From Cylicocyclus nassatus (lineage: Eukaryota; Nematoda; Chromadorea; Rhabditida; Strongylidae): 64,000 bases of DNA. Under the pieces are notes generated by a model. That model was not told where the DNA came from. It searched no databases and saw nothing but the letters and a program-made list of their open reading frames with translations. The position numbers were made by a program, and so were the translations under genes. Positions 35,535 through 47,551 of the stretch are shown piece by piece. Every line of letters starts with the position of its first letter. Positions within the stretch are counted from its first letter, which is position 1. The DNA lies in the NCBI GenBank assembly GCA_958299035.1, contig CATQJL010000305.1, positions 59,722,486 through 59,786,485 on the forward strand, written 5' to 3'.

Positions 35535-36480
35535 ATTAGGTTGTCCGGAAATTAATGTCCGTTTTGAATTTCAACCGCAATAAGTCATAAACTTTGCATT
35601 CCTGAATAGCTTTCAAGGTACCATTAGATAGAACAAAGCAAGCTCTACAAGGTCGCTTTCTTGCTTTAGCAAGAGCTCTGATTCACCTTGAGTTTCGAGC
35701 CAAAAACTAAAAAGATTCAACTACCCGAAAAATCGAGAAAAATCACAACTCAGTTCATAAAAATCCTGCAAGAATTCTAATTTTCTCACGTAAACGCTAT
35801 CCACATAAGACATACATGTACGCCGTTGCCATATTTATTCTGTGTTAGAAATCGAAAAAACGAAAATGTTCATGCTTTTGCCAAAGTGATGCTGTGTCGT
35901 CCCCACATAACTAGATGTGTACTAATAATCTGTAGAAGTACAAACGTAAAATTTCAGCTCTCTACAAGCTTTAGTTCTCGAGAAATATCGAATATAGCCT
36001 TCATTAGTCAAGTGGTCCAAACTAAAATTCAAATTTCTCGAGAACTAAAGCTTGTAAAAAGCTGCAAATCCACGTTTGTACTTCTACAGATTTGTAGTAT
36101 ACATCTATAAATGTGGGGACGACACAGCATCACTATTGCAAAAGCATGAACATTTTCGTTTTTCCGATTTCTAACAGAGGAAAAAATATGGCAGAGGCGT
36201 ACAATGTCTTATGTGGATAGCGTTTACGTGAGAAAATTAGAATTCTTGCAGGATTTTTATGAACTGAGTTGTGATTTTTCTCAATTTTTCGGGGAGTTGA
36301 ATCTTTTTAGTTTTTGGCTCGAAACTCGAGGTGAATCAGAGCTCTTGCTAAATCAAGAAAGCCATCTTGTAGAGCTTGCTTTGTTCATCAAATGGTATTT
36401 CGAAAGCTATTCAGGAATGAAAAATGTATGGCTTGTTGCGTTTGAAATTCAAAACGGACATTAATTTCCTGACAACCTAA
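35535..36480. mobile_element. mariner-like foldback element abutting the previous one
   Basis: Ends TTAGGTTGTCCGGAAATTAATG and its reverse complement. TA at 35533-35534 (shared with the neighbour) and 36481-36482. Long inverted arms centre near 36010. Same family as 19240-20180. Confidence 0.82.
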
Positions 36481-37968
36481 TACTTACCAAGTGGTACCTT
36501 TCCTAAATTTTCGCCACTATTTAGCTTCTAGACAGTGAAAACACCCTGCATTGTATGGTGCCTTGTGACTCACAGCATTACGATCAGAACCAAGAATAAG
36601 TTCATGCTTTTTTGCAAATCAGTTTTTGCAGGATGAATTCCTCAGTTAGCCTTGATGCTAAGACCTGCGCAAATCTGCAACCACTGCATTCGGACTATCA
36701 TACGTACAAACAATGTTATTACTCTACTTCACGCTCATAAGAACATTGCAGAAGGAGTTTGAGGGCATAAATCTGAGCGCAGGCTGCGATTAGCTCTATT
36801 TCGGGTGCGCTCTAAATATGAAAACCCCGATTTGTTTCTAGTTTTCACTTCGCTAAGCATCTATAAAATAGATGCAGCCCTATCGCCTCCAAATCAGTCA
36901 AAAAACTGTGAAGTTACTCATAAAACACATTCTTGGGAACGAAATACGCATGAAAGTATTTTCAAGCCAAAAAAAGCAGATAAACGTTTCTTATAAAAGT
37001 ATAACACAGCTGAACAGAAGCGACTGTTTTGGCTTTTGATTATGTATATGAACAAAATACATTGGAAGCTGAGAATTACTTTAGTGGACAGAAGCCTTGG
37101 GTGGAATTATAGTTTTGGCCAACCTTCAAGCCTGCTTTTTTCGAAATTTTTGATTTTTTCCTGAATAATCAAACAAAAATGGGATCCGTTTTGGTTACTG
37201 ATGGTAGCCTGTTAAACACACAACTATACCAAATTTCAGATCAATTCTTTGAGAAGCAGATGATACGGCAGTCCTCAGGGTGGAATTATAGTTTTGGCCA
37301 GCACTGTATATGAAGTTGGTGCCGTCGATCAGTACAGCTGAGACTTATAGTTCCTTCAAATATCTACCCACTTCTTAAATTCAAGCATAGCAGTCGATCG
37401 CGCAACCACCTTCATCATCAAAAACAAAAAATGAATTTTTGGATTATAATTGCGTGACTCGCATTAACCGAAGCTGATTCATCACAGTTCGTACTTTGTA
37501 TGCGCTCTAAGGTTTACATGCCACGAATAACAGAGACAGGTTTTTGTCAAGTGAACACTTTTCTTGCATTTCATTTGTCTAAGTCACGTAGACTCAATGG
37601 GACCATTTTGAAAAAATGCGCTTTTGAGGCACTAAATAGAAAAGTAAGAATTTGCAGCAGCCGTAACTGTTGACTTTGCAGTTGAGGTATTTAAGCATCC
37701 AAGCGCAAACATCATAGGCAAATTTGCCGGTTTTAACAAGCCACCTTTTGAATCTCAAAACCAAACGAAGCTTAGCTTCTGCTATCGCTGGCAACTGAGC
37801 TTCTTCCACATGTAATCAAATCACGTTCTTGGCACTCATTGAAGTTCTAGTTAAGGGCATTTTTGGTGACGAGCAACAGGCAGCGTCACTTGACTACTCA
37901 TTTATTATTTTCTATGCTTTACTACCCTGATTAGAAAACATCCAGAAATACAGTTACGATACATGCGC

Positions 37969-37975
37969 TTTTCAG
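37969..37975 (+). promoter_or_regulatory. Probable spliced-leader (trans-splice) acceptor of cystatin gene 1
   Basis: TTTTCAG lies 5 bases before the ATG at 37981, with no upstream coding exon. In nematodes this arrangement usually marks trans-splicing of a spliced leader. It also favours 37981 over the in-frame ATG at 37963, which lies upstream of the acceptor. Confidence 0.5.
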
Positions 37976-37980
37976 AATTT

Positions 37981-40900
37981 ATGGCTTTCAAGACTACCTT
38001 TTTAGTCTCTTTGCTGTCTTTCATTACCCCAAATGTCATCCCTCAAGCTCTGGTAGGAGGACTTACGCCGCAAAATCCAAACGATCCTTCATACATGGTA
38101 TGCTTCACTTTGCTTTGTGGTTTTGATAATTGGGGGCACAGAACTTACATACCCAAAAGACTTGCCGCAAGATCTCAAGAGAACATGAACGTCAACAAGT
38201 TGGCAGTTCCAGAATTTTTGAAAACCAGGGGAAACAAAAGCTTTTTTGAATAAATGGGCGTGGCGATGACCACACCTGGGGCGGTTATCAATATCCCACT
38301 GGCGGTTCGGGTCATTATCAACAAGTGCCTGTACAGGCAAGAGCGCTACCCCATAATTTATGAAAGTTTGGGGCATGTTCAAACGCGCAGCAGAGACCGA
38401 CCTGTCGAGATTGGGAGCGATTGGATAGCTGCCGTGTCCGACATGGCCGAACTTGCCAGATCGGACCATATCTTCAAACAGACAGAAACCCGATCACCAG
38501 CTTGGCTTCGCGTATCGCGGGCGTCAGTGCCCGCGTCTATACGGGCTGTGGCCTGTACAGGGAATCTTTCCCAAAGAGGAGATTGATAAGTACCGCCCCC
38601 GGCAAGATTCACTTCTCTTACTAAATACCCTCACTCCTTCCCTCCCCCCTTCCGCCCCTAAGGTTCTCCGTCATTCTCCCTTAACCCATTGACGACGACG
38701 CCTAATTTTGCGTGGAGGCGCTGTGGGACGACGCGGTTTTGCACAATACTTTCAGTGTGTGAAGGTTTTGTGCTTATTTACAAAATGCAACGTTGCTTTG
38801 TAAACAACTATCAACATCTTCTTGAACGACGGAGCCTACAGGTCACAAGAATACAAAAAATCTTAAAAAATATTGACATATGGAAAAAAATACTAGACCT
38901 GCAAATAGTACAACTTTGCAAGAGGTGTGGGCCACCGGGGGTCCACATCGTCCCTGGCAGCAAAAAGCGCGTAGGCCACCGGTGGTCCACATCGTCGCCA
39001 ATGGGTTAAAGCACTTTTGTTAGCAACATGATGCCATGATAATATAGACACGCTTTACACTTATTACGGAGTGGACCAGCACATGAAGTCAGAACACCAC
39101 CAGGGCCCGGCACGAGGTGGGCAAACGGGGTTTTCCAAAACGAATTCCGCTTTGATCCCAATAAATTTTACGAATACCCCCTTAAGCCCAAAAATGACGT
39201 TACGTGCTTGTGCGACGAGATTACCGGCCACACTTCGCCTAAAAGCGCTCAAAAGTGCTCAAAATGCTCAAATTCCTCAAATTACTCCTCAGCTGTATCA
39301 AAATAGAAAACACGAAGAAAAATAAGCAAGAAAAATGACTAAGGAATGAGAAAACAACAAAGAAACGCAGTCATAGGAATGAGAGACGCCGTTCCCGCGC
39401 GTATCGATTGACTGGGGCGCGCTTTCTATCTTAGAAAGCTAGGCTGCTGATGCGATTTTGGGCTCTAACAAGGACAAGAGGAGGAGTTTCGGAACCAAAA
39501 TTTCACCATGTAGTAAACTTTAGGTGTACAACAGATTTATGTAAAAATTTTGAAAAAATTATGTGAATCGAGAGTTTTGCCGACCTCAGGTGGGAATTAG
39601 GTCGGCAAATGCCGACCTAATTTGGAAATTAGTTAAGCACGCTCTTCATTCACATAATTTTTTCATAATATTTCATACTTTATTACTTAGTCCTATTACG
39701 CATATACACACCGAAACCCGCGCGATTTCGTTACCTCTGCGTTGCAAACGAGCCATTTTTCCATTTCTTTGGTAGCGCAAAATTTTCAGAAAAAAGTTTA
39801 CCACAACCTTCATCACATAATTTTTCAATGAAACTCCTCAGTTAAGCCCTGCAAGCCCGTATGCATGTACTTACCAAGTTTCATACCATATCGTTCATCT
39901 GCGCGTTCCAAACGAGCCGTTTGAATTCACATCTTCATTTACCAGTTTTGCGAAAATCTCGGAAAAAATACTAATTACTCGTTCCGTTCACATAAGTTTT
40001 TCATAATATTTCATACTATGTTTCCACTAGCCTCTCTCCGTTCGCATACAAAATTTGGTGCCATATCGTTACACATACATTGAGAACTAGTCATGTATGC
40101 AGTTACAAATGGCATCGCTTGGCCGACGTCGCGCGTGCGGCAATTAGCGACGGCGCGGTTTGACGCGCGCGAACTCCAGTGTTCGCCTGTTGAGGCACAT
40201 AACATGTCAAGATAAGTAGCGAGCATGAACTACCAATTTTTTTCCGGGGCTCCGCCCGGACCCCGCAAAAACGATTTCCCCTTTGCTTTTTGGCCCCAAA
40301 ACGATTTCCAGCTTGTCATTTGCCGACCTCGTGCCGGGCCCTGAACACCACGACGACAAAAACTATGAAGTAATCTTTCAAAGTCACAAATAGTTTAGTT
40401 TGCAAATCTAGATACTTGCAAAATGTCCGCAGGCTCCATTTATTTGCCGTCTTGCCTTAATGATGAAATTATACAGGAAAAAGCATGGAAAGCAACAAAG
40501 GATGTCAACGAGGGCCAGTAACAGCCCGTATATGGTTGTTCCCATAAAGGTATAGTATGCGAATGCTCGAATTAGAGCCTTTAGGATTTACAACTCTATG
40601 CTTGTTTTCGTGAAAAGTTTATGCAAGATATATCAAGGTGGTCCAGGCTCAAACTCAGGTTGTAGCAGGAGTCAACTACAACATGAATATACTTTATGGG
40701 GATTCTACATGCAGAAGAGGAGTAAGTTTTGGACTATATCTGCGAAAATAAAATGACATATATGAGTTCTGCTCGGCAACATTTAAAAAAACGAGTTTTT
40801 TAGTATTTTTTACAAACTTCCAACATGAGATTCTGAGAGCAGTCAAAAACGCAACCGAATCTGAGAGATGGAAGCAACACCGGTTCTTGAAATGATTAGA

Positions 40901-41380
40901 AATTGGGCAGCATTTTAATCGCATTTGTGGAAGTTTTCAACAGGAAACCGAAATAACACGTTTTGGGGCCCTTATTACTCCTTGTTCTATAGAAGTCAAT
41001 CATATGCTCGTCTCAAATCTGACACTGATTGCCGACACAGTCCCTTTCTAGCTATGGAGATGTGCTATTCAAACACACGAAGTAGATATCTTGTGACTGC
41101 GCAGAGTTTACCAAGGACTTGTAGAATCGAATTTTATGTCGAACATTTCCGTCATTTGCTATTGCAGGCGATTGCAGCATCAGCGGTATCTGCAGCTAAC
41201 TGTCAGTTAACGCCAAATGGAAACCGAGTCGTCAGTATACTTTACTAATTGATAGGCTCGTGTGGTAATGCAATTTTATTACAGCTCTACAACGTTCAAT
41301 CATACTCAAGACCCTGGGAGAATTATGAGCAATTTACTGTTACGAAAATCAGGGATGTAGCTCCTGGTGAACTAATTTAA
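37981..41380 (+). CDS. Cystatin (cysteine protease inhibitor) gene 1, frameshifted in exon 2
   Basis: Five exons: 37981-38097, 40477-40549, 40638-40721, 41168-41230 and 41285-41380 (TAA). Exon 1 encodes a hydrophobic signal peptide and a VGG motif, exon 3 the reactive QVVAG loop and a cysteine (DSTC), exon 4 NCQ, and exon 5 the SRPW loop and a conserved TVTKIRDV stretch. These are the three inhibitory elements and the cysteines expected of a secreted type-2 cystatin. Exon lengths equal those of gene 2, except that exon 2 is 73 rather than 72 bases. The extra base near 40515 shifts the frame and creates a TAA. It is either a recent pseudogene or a base-call error. Intron 1 is swollen by a piggyBac-like MITE and a hAT element. 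Confidence 0.8.
38685..39005. mobile_element. piggyBac-like MITE in intron 1 of cystatin gene 1
   Basis: TTAA at 38681-38684 and 39006-39009. Ends CCCATTGACGACGACG and CGTCGCCAATGGG. The TTAA-CCC...GGG-TTAA format is classical for piggyBac. 321 bp, non-coding. Confidence 0.8.
39101..40343. mobile_element. hAT-like element 1 (CAGGGCCCGGCA ends) with internal hairpin set
   Basis: A perfect 8 bp duplication AACACCAC lies at 39093-39100 and 40344-40351. Ends are CAGGGCCCGGCACGAGG and its reverse complement. No transposase. At 39579-39618 a set of short motifs (GCCGACCT, AGGTGGG, AGGTCGGC, GCCGACCT) sits between TTATGTGAA and TTCACATAA. The same motifs occur just inside the element's ends (AGGTGGGC on the left, GCCGACCT on the right). 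It lies in intron 1 of cystatin gene 1. Confidence 0.85.
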
Positions 41381-42135
41381 AGAAATTTCAATTTGTGTTT
41401 TAACTATATGAACGCAAGTGCAATAAATTCCTGGCTCCTTACCATGTCGTTGCTCAAGAAAACTGGATAAACGAAGAACAGAAATATTACAACACATTTG
41501 CTTTTTTTTAGAGGCCTTGGATCGAAATCATGCTAAAAATCGTTTCTCGGTGGGAGGGGGGAGGAAGGGATGAGTGATGAATCAAGAGTTAATGTACACA
41601 CTTTCAAATCCCCTACATACCGTCAAACCTTCTTCTGTGCTTTCACACGCATTATTATACGTGATCTCCAAGACGGATCTTCAAAAAAATATCATTTGCA
41701 AAAAGTACAAATGTGATACGTGAATCGTTTACACATATGTTAGGATATTATAGTATATTAGAAATATTTAGTATTAATATAGAATTAGTAGTAGTATAGA
41801 ATTTAGTATAGGACGTATATGAACAAGAATGGAGCAGCAAACAACCTCAGTGTAATATCGAGTGACTTAAGAACGTGATAAGTTTTGATATGAAAATTTC
41901 CCAATGCCGAGAAAAGGAAAAGGGCAATGCATAGGTAACGATATGATCTCTCGTATATACGCGCAAGACAAATTCAGTGGCAGAGACGGAGACAGAACAC
42001 AGCAGAATGTGGCTTTACGAAAATGCAAAAAACAAAGTCCCCCTTGACTTCCACAAGTCTCCTTTGACCCTAAACCCTAAACGTAAAAAAACCCTCAAAA
42101 AACGAAACGTCGACTAAAAAACGTAGCTAAACTGC
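41381..42135. other. Downstream of cystatin gene 1, no gene seen
   Basis: A/T-rich sequence without a recognised gene or element end. A diffuse TATAGTATTAG-like repetitive patch lies near 41750-41815. Confidence 0.4.
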
Positions 42136-42256
42136 GTTTTTTCTGCGACAAAAACGATATCCCTTTGCTTTTTCCCCAAAACGATAAGCGGCTTGCTATA
42201 AGCCATCTGGGCCAGCCCTGGATAGAGAAGCTGTCCAGGGCTGGCCCAGATAGACC
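42136..42256. mobile_element. Two hAT-type ends tip to tip
   Basis: ATCTGGGCCAGCCCTG ends at 42220 and CAGGGCTGGCCCAGAT begins at 42236, with 15 bases between. The left side (AAAACGATATCCC...CTTTGCTTTTTCCCC) resembles the right subterminal zone of 39101-40343. Neither element's other end was found. Confidence 0.45.
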
Positions 42257-42470
42257 CTGTCAAACATTTTGCAATCCAACAATTTGTGTCCTCACACATC
42301 ATGAAAAACAAGGAGCTTACCGGATACGGCAGAAATCAGAAAAAGAAGATGCTGACAAAAATTATGTGGCAGCGAAGCTGCATTAAAGAGGAGCGTCAAG
42401 AAAGCAGAAGAAGTTCTGTGGTACAAATTATACTTTGGTCCGAATTTAACATAAATTCGATACGCAAATA

Positions 42471-43023
42471 TTAGGTTGGCTAAAAAATAAGTTCGTTTTG
42501 GCATATAAATCATCATAAAAAATTTTCTTGTTGTTTTCAGTCTATGGTTCTTTGTGGGAAAGTAGTTTAAAATTTCCTCTATCACATATCAAATAATCAG
42601 GATTTTCTATCGTCGGCAAAGACAGTTATGCCTCAACATGGCGAAATTTCCAAAGGCTCAGTTCTTTGACTTCCTAAGCTTCGTTTTCAAGCTGTAATGG
42701 ATGTAAAGAACTGCAGTCTGGTGTTTGGATACAGAGGAGTTATCCCTATTTAGTAAACAACAAAAAGAACTGTGATCTGCCACTTTGAAAATGTTTCACT
42801 AAGAAAACCAAATTTCCAGATTTTTGCGCATTACGAGAAAATTGCGCTTTCTCACTTCTTTGCGGATTTTTTCCCTTGGAATTCAAGTTTTACTCAAACA
42901 GAATATACGGTCCAATACCCAGTGAAGTGCTCTTTTCAGAGATAACAAAAGTTGGACAAAAATTTGTCTACAGCATTTGTAAGAGCTGAAAAAGCGACCG
43001 AACTTTTTTATTAGCCAACCTAA
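42471..43023. mobile_element. mariner-like MITE
   Basis: TA at 42469-42470 and 43024-43025. Ends TTAGGTTGGCTAAAAAATAAG and the matching inverted right end. 553 bp, no transposase frame. Confidence 0.8.
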
Positions 43024-43840
43024 TAAAACATTCGATTTCGCATTAGAATTAATACTTGGAGTTTTCCATCTTCGAATAAAATTTGGGAACTCCAATATTC
43101 GAAGAATGGTGTTAAATGAAATTCGATAAATTTGATACGTGGGGTTTTCCGTTTTCGAATACAATTCGAACTGGAATAACCCTTCAAAACACTTTCTCAG
43201 AGGTCCTGATGGAGTTACTCTCCCTTACTAAAACACCTTTCTATGAAATATAGCGTTGAAAAACAGGTTCACGAAAGTCAAGTTTTATGGTCAGAAAGAG
43301 CCCTAAATCAGCGCTTTGCAGACGGCTAAACAGTTATACCAGTTTAAAAGGCAAGGAAAACTGGACTATTGATTTATAAAGAAAGATATCCGTCTACACT
43401 TGGAAAGGCTTAATACATCCTCTAAGAAGAATCTAAAGCTGTGTTACGTAGAAATCAATTTCTCACATTTAGGTTCGAGAAAATTCCTTGAAACCTCAAC
43501 TTTTCGAGTTTGCGCGCTTCTTCTGTGACACCATGGACACCTATTTTTCACTACAAGTAAAATCTCTACGCAGGCCTATCATCGTAAGTATCCAAAGTAG
43601 CAATGAGATAGTGTGCAACAGCCGAGTGTTAGCTTACTTCCTCATATACGCATAATCGGGTGAAGTAATATTGGATTAGCGGCAATGATTTGGTCCATTT
43701 TTGATGTGGTTAAGATAATTATGTTTTATCTAACTATGTCTTTCTGAAAAGGCGAAACTGTATAGCTGTTCTGAAGGGAATCAAGGATGAACTAGGCAAG
43801 AAACATCTAAAACTCTAGCGAGTTTTAAAAAGAGATTTCC
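43024..43840. other. No gene seen
   Basis: Unremarkable A/T-rich sequence leading into the left arm of the inverted cystatin duplication. Confidence 0.4.
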
Positions 43841-44537
43841 AAACGCAGATATTGCAGGGCTCGTTGGAGGGGAAAGTGATGCAAACTTAATATGTGTGAC
43901 TCGCGACGTTATTCTGTCAGATACGCATTAGAAAAGAACTTCGCATGAGCGTAAGACTCCACACAGTGATTTCATGCATACGTTCGTATGCACGTTCACA
44001 TGCGCGAAAAAAAAACGCTAGTGGTAGCTTTGTCCAAAACGGCTCGGTCGTCAACGTGGTAATCCCGAACACCTTGAAATTAGCTTCAAACAGCTCTGTT
44101 TTTTTTGTACTCGAGTTAATGATGATGATGCAAACGATGTTAGTAATGAGTGAAGATGCGTTAACAATTACGGAGGGGTTTATTGAGACTTGTGTCAATT
44201 TATGGAGAAGTCCAGTCCACCGAATGTTACTTGGCGGCTCACAAGTTCCATCGGCAACAGCAAATCACGCAGTAATGAACACATTCTACTTCGATTGCAA
44301 TTCTAACTACAAATAAAATAGAAGTTTCAGTCTAACTGGGCGGTATTCTTTAAGAATACAGATATAATATTGGAATCTTCCTCTTATCCTCACGCATCGA
44401 TCACTTAACTTGTTTTGCAAGTATATTTGTGTAAATGAAAAAATTGACTGCGAGAATGCTCTTTATTGATGTTTTTCAAAAACGGTTGATTAGGCTAAAT
44501 TGTCCTCCAGTCACAACGCTCTTGTCTTAGAAAAGTC

Positions 44538-47500
44538 TCAAATTTCTTCTTCAGCATCAACATCTCGGATTTTTTCAACAGTGAAGTGTTCATAATGCTG
44601 CCAAGGTCTAGTGTGCACTTTGACATTGTAAAGCTGAAAATGACTATTCTACTGAATGAGTAATAATGGGAAGTCAAACACATACAGCTCGATTCCCATT
44701 AGCTCTATACTGGCAGTTAGCTGGAGGTGCTTCTGACGCAGCAACTTCCTGTAATGATTCGAGAGATGCATAGACGTTTAATTATGTGATATTGTAGGTG
44801 TCATTATTTGTTCAATTTCTTTCCAGTATTCTTTGTATATTTCTTGGAAAGAAAATATCTTTACAAGCCGCCAAATGGCAAACAAATGCAAACCTTTCTA
44901 TGCACAGACATATTTGTAGAAGTCATACAGATTGCGTGAATTTGAGTAACCACCTTAAGCTGTGGTCCAAACTTTTCTCGCTTTATCCTCATGTCAGTTT
45001 TTAGGTAAGAAATCCATATGTCCAAATTTGCTCAAGCTTGTCTTGAACATCCCGTGAAAAGCTTTTTTAGTGAATAACCTTCTGACCTTCATTGATTGTA
45101 GAGTGGTGCAATATTAATGTTAGTTTTAATGGAACATAGAATCCCGACAACAAATATAGCTAGCTCCGAAAAAAGTCTAACAAAAACTCCAAAAAGTAAT
45201 GAGCTTACATTTTTTTCGCAAGCGGATTCACCGTACAGTACAACCAAATAATAATTGATTCCTCCTACAACTTGACTCCATGCTTCAGTCACCTGTAAGG
45301 AAAAGCATTGACAACTAATGGAAAGAATGTTGTGATATAAATCCTACAATTTCCAGAAGGGTCCAGACGATTAAAGAAAATATTAGGTTGCTGCATAAGT
45401 TCTGTCCGATTTGAATTTTTTGAGTTCAAAATGTCATAACTTCTTTCAAAGTCAATTTTTTTCCAAGATCTTAGTTTCGGTGTGTTGAGCAATTCTTTGG
45501 CTATCAGATACATATTAGAACCTGCGCAACTCTTTGTTAAGGAAGAAAAGAATGCGAAGACTTCACGGCGTTTTCCTTTAAACCTGTCTTTTTTGACATG
45601 GCAACGCTCCCTTATGAAAATTGATAAACATCTTTTCTAACAATGGATAGATAGAGAAATTTGCGTAGATTATTACGCAACATAAAAGAGTCCATAGGGT
45701 CTGCGCTGCCGAAAGATTTTTTTGATCGAGCAAAAAAGAAGCCACTTTTTGACCTCGTTTCAGCACATGTGTGCATGCCCATTTAGGAATCTGAAAATTT
45801 TACAACTGACGCAAGCGCCGAACAGGAACTGGTGCATGGGCCCTGCTAGCTCTTGCTTTGCCCTAGCACCTCCAACTTTGAGCTTATCGATTACTTCTAT
45901 TTGCATAAAGTTATTGCTTGTAAAACATCTATACAAAAAATTAATGTTCGACGATAAATTTGACTAGAAAGACGTTTTCTTCATGGGACCGGACTTCTGC
46001 ATATACTAGCTTCCACACCCTTATTCCGCAGCCAATGAAAGAACTTCACTTGAAAGGCGCATTGTGGATTTTCTCGCAAGAACATATTTTTAGGGTGAGA
46101 ACTTACCTTGGCCGCTTGGAGATTTTAGGCCTGAAATCTCCTTACACTTAGAAATTTATTGAAATTTGATATGCTTTGGAAAGCGCAAGAAAAGCACTTT
46201 CTAATGATGCTAATAATACCGCATTAGAGATGAAATTCTCTTAGAACAGCTGCTCCAAACATGAGGAAAAAAATCGGGCAGAACTTATGCAACAACCTAA
46301 TACATCCTACCTTAATGGGAACCATCATGTAAGAGCTGTTGAAATCCTCGTCCACATACTTGACTGCTTTCCATGCCATTCTCTAAACTTTCTTTGGTAT
46401 ACAAAGCAACTATTCAAAACGATGGATGAGGAGCAGTAAGAAAGAAGGAAGATAAACGTTGATTCTAGAATTCTCAATCCTTGGAATTAGTAAACATAGA
46501 ACTTCCTGCAATCACAATACCCACTTGCTTTTATCTTGCAGGAGCTCGTTGTATGACCCTATAAGGTCACTGTTCAAGTTACAAAAGTACCCTAAAATCC
46601 GTACAATAAGTCGGGACTTAAAAAATCGATGAAAAATCGCCCTCTGCGCCGCCAAAAGTCTTGCAGATAAGTCCTCCTAAATCCTCTCAGATAAGTCCGC
46701 AGCAGATAAGTTCGCCTATCCTGAGCATGAGAAAACGGACTTTTCTGCAGGACTCTTGGCGGCGCGAGGGCGACTTTCGTTGTCAAGAAAGCGGACTTAT
46801 CTGCTAGATCTGCTGCAGACTTATCTGATAGGTGGACTTATTGCATGGATTTTGAGGTATTCCATTCTTCATAAGTTTGATGTTTGCCTTAGAAGGCTGT
46901 GGTCGCATCTTTTAAAAATAAGGAATGGATTGGTTACACTTTCTAATGAAGTTTCTTTGGGTTCGAAGCTTTGAACTATGAGCTACATAGACAAGCTCCA
47001 CGTTTCATTCGGCGCAATGTGGAGCAAATCTTTGGGCAGAATCACTTTGGGCGGAACTCCCAGCACTTAGCGGAATTGTAAGTTTGTTTGTTACCTGCTC
47101 CAAAACTTCAAAAATAGAATTCATGCAGTATTACTACCCTAATACGCTTCGAAAACGATTGTAAAAACTTTTTAGCAGCTGTCGGAAAAATTTTTTAGAA
47201 GGGAAGGGGGGGGCAAAAATTCTTAGGATTTCGCGCGCTCATAAGTCAGCCGCACACGCGCAAAATTTTTTACTGAAACGTCTCGAGAAATGAAATTTTG
47301 CAAATCATTATTGTTATTAAGTGGTAAAACAAGTCATTTGCACAATTCTATATCTCATGTCAAAAGTTACTTTCAAGGTAGCAGGACCGGAAAATGTTAC
47401 CAGTATCTTGAAGTGGAAAATGCGTCCAGCTCACCATAAATTTGGGATTATTTGGATCTTGTGGGTAGAGTCCTCCTGGCATCCCTATTGTCATGACATT

Positions 47501-47551
47501 TGGAACAGCGACGAGCAAGAAGATAAAGGGGGAAAGCTTTGAAATCATCAT
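44538..47551 (-). CDS. Cystatin (secreted cysteine protease inhibitor) gene 2, intact
   Basis: Five exons in transcript order: 47551-47435, 46382-46311, 45292-45209, 44748-44686 and 44633-44538 (TGA). All introns are GT-AG in phase 0, and the total is 143 residues. Residues 1-22 form a signal peptide (hydrophobic FIFLLVAVPNV). The mature part has PGG near its start, the QVVGG loop (about residue 71), NYYLVVLYGESAC, ANCQ and a TRPW loop near the end. Those are the N-terminal glycine, central and C-terminal protease-binding elements of type-2 cystatins; such proteins block papain-like proteases outside the cell. Length and exon sizes equal gene 1. Intron 2 is nearly all mariner-like element; intron 1 holds a foldback. 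Confidence 0.9.
45383..46300. mobile_element. mariner-like element filling intron 2 of cystatin gene 2
   Basis: TA at 45381-45382 and 46301-46302. Ends TTAGGTTGCTGCATAAGTTC and the matching inverted end. The duplicated arm has the empty site (GTAGGGTG-TA-ATTTTC at 55541-55554), so insertion followed duplication. 918 bp, no intact transposase. Confidence 0.9.
46592..46857. mobile_element. Foldback with repeated AGATAAGTC motifs in intron 1 of cystatin gene 2
   Basis: Ends AAAATCCGTACAATAAGTC and GACTTATTGCATGGATTTT. CAGATAAGTCC-like motifs recur near 46670, 46690 and 46704 and inverted near 46793 and 46817. A GCGCCGCCAAAAGTC / GACTCTTGGCGGCGC pair lies inside. Confidence 0.6.

Larger units (their letters stand above)
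33896..37306. mobile_element. Tc1-like foldback element with nested insertions
   Basis: TA flanks it at 33894-33895 and 37307-37308. The termini begin CAGTGCTGGCCAGAACTATA, close to the Tc1-family CAGTGCTGGCCA start. Inverted arms extend about 580 bp inwards (to about 34480 and from about 36750). Two mariner-like elements occupy 34618-36480. No transposase frame is visible, so it is non-autonomous. Confidence 0.8.
43840..47345 (-). repeat. Left arm of an inverted duplication carrying cystatin gene 2
   Basis: Its reverse complement matches 53745-61850 in order: intron 1 and exons 2-5 of the cystatin, then downstream sequence (for example GCTGTTGCCGATGGAACTTG against GCTGTTACCGATGGAACTTC near 61405). 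The right arm is longer because of insertions. Homology ends inside intron 1 on the gene-start side, so exon 1 was not duplicated. Confidence 0.8.

Noticed and set aside
34618..36480. Degenerate mariner transposase in the nested elements
   Set aside because: No recognisable helix-turn-helix or D,D34D motif could be read on either strand.
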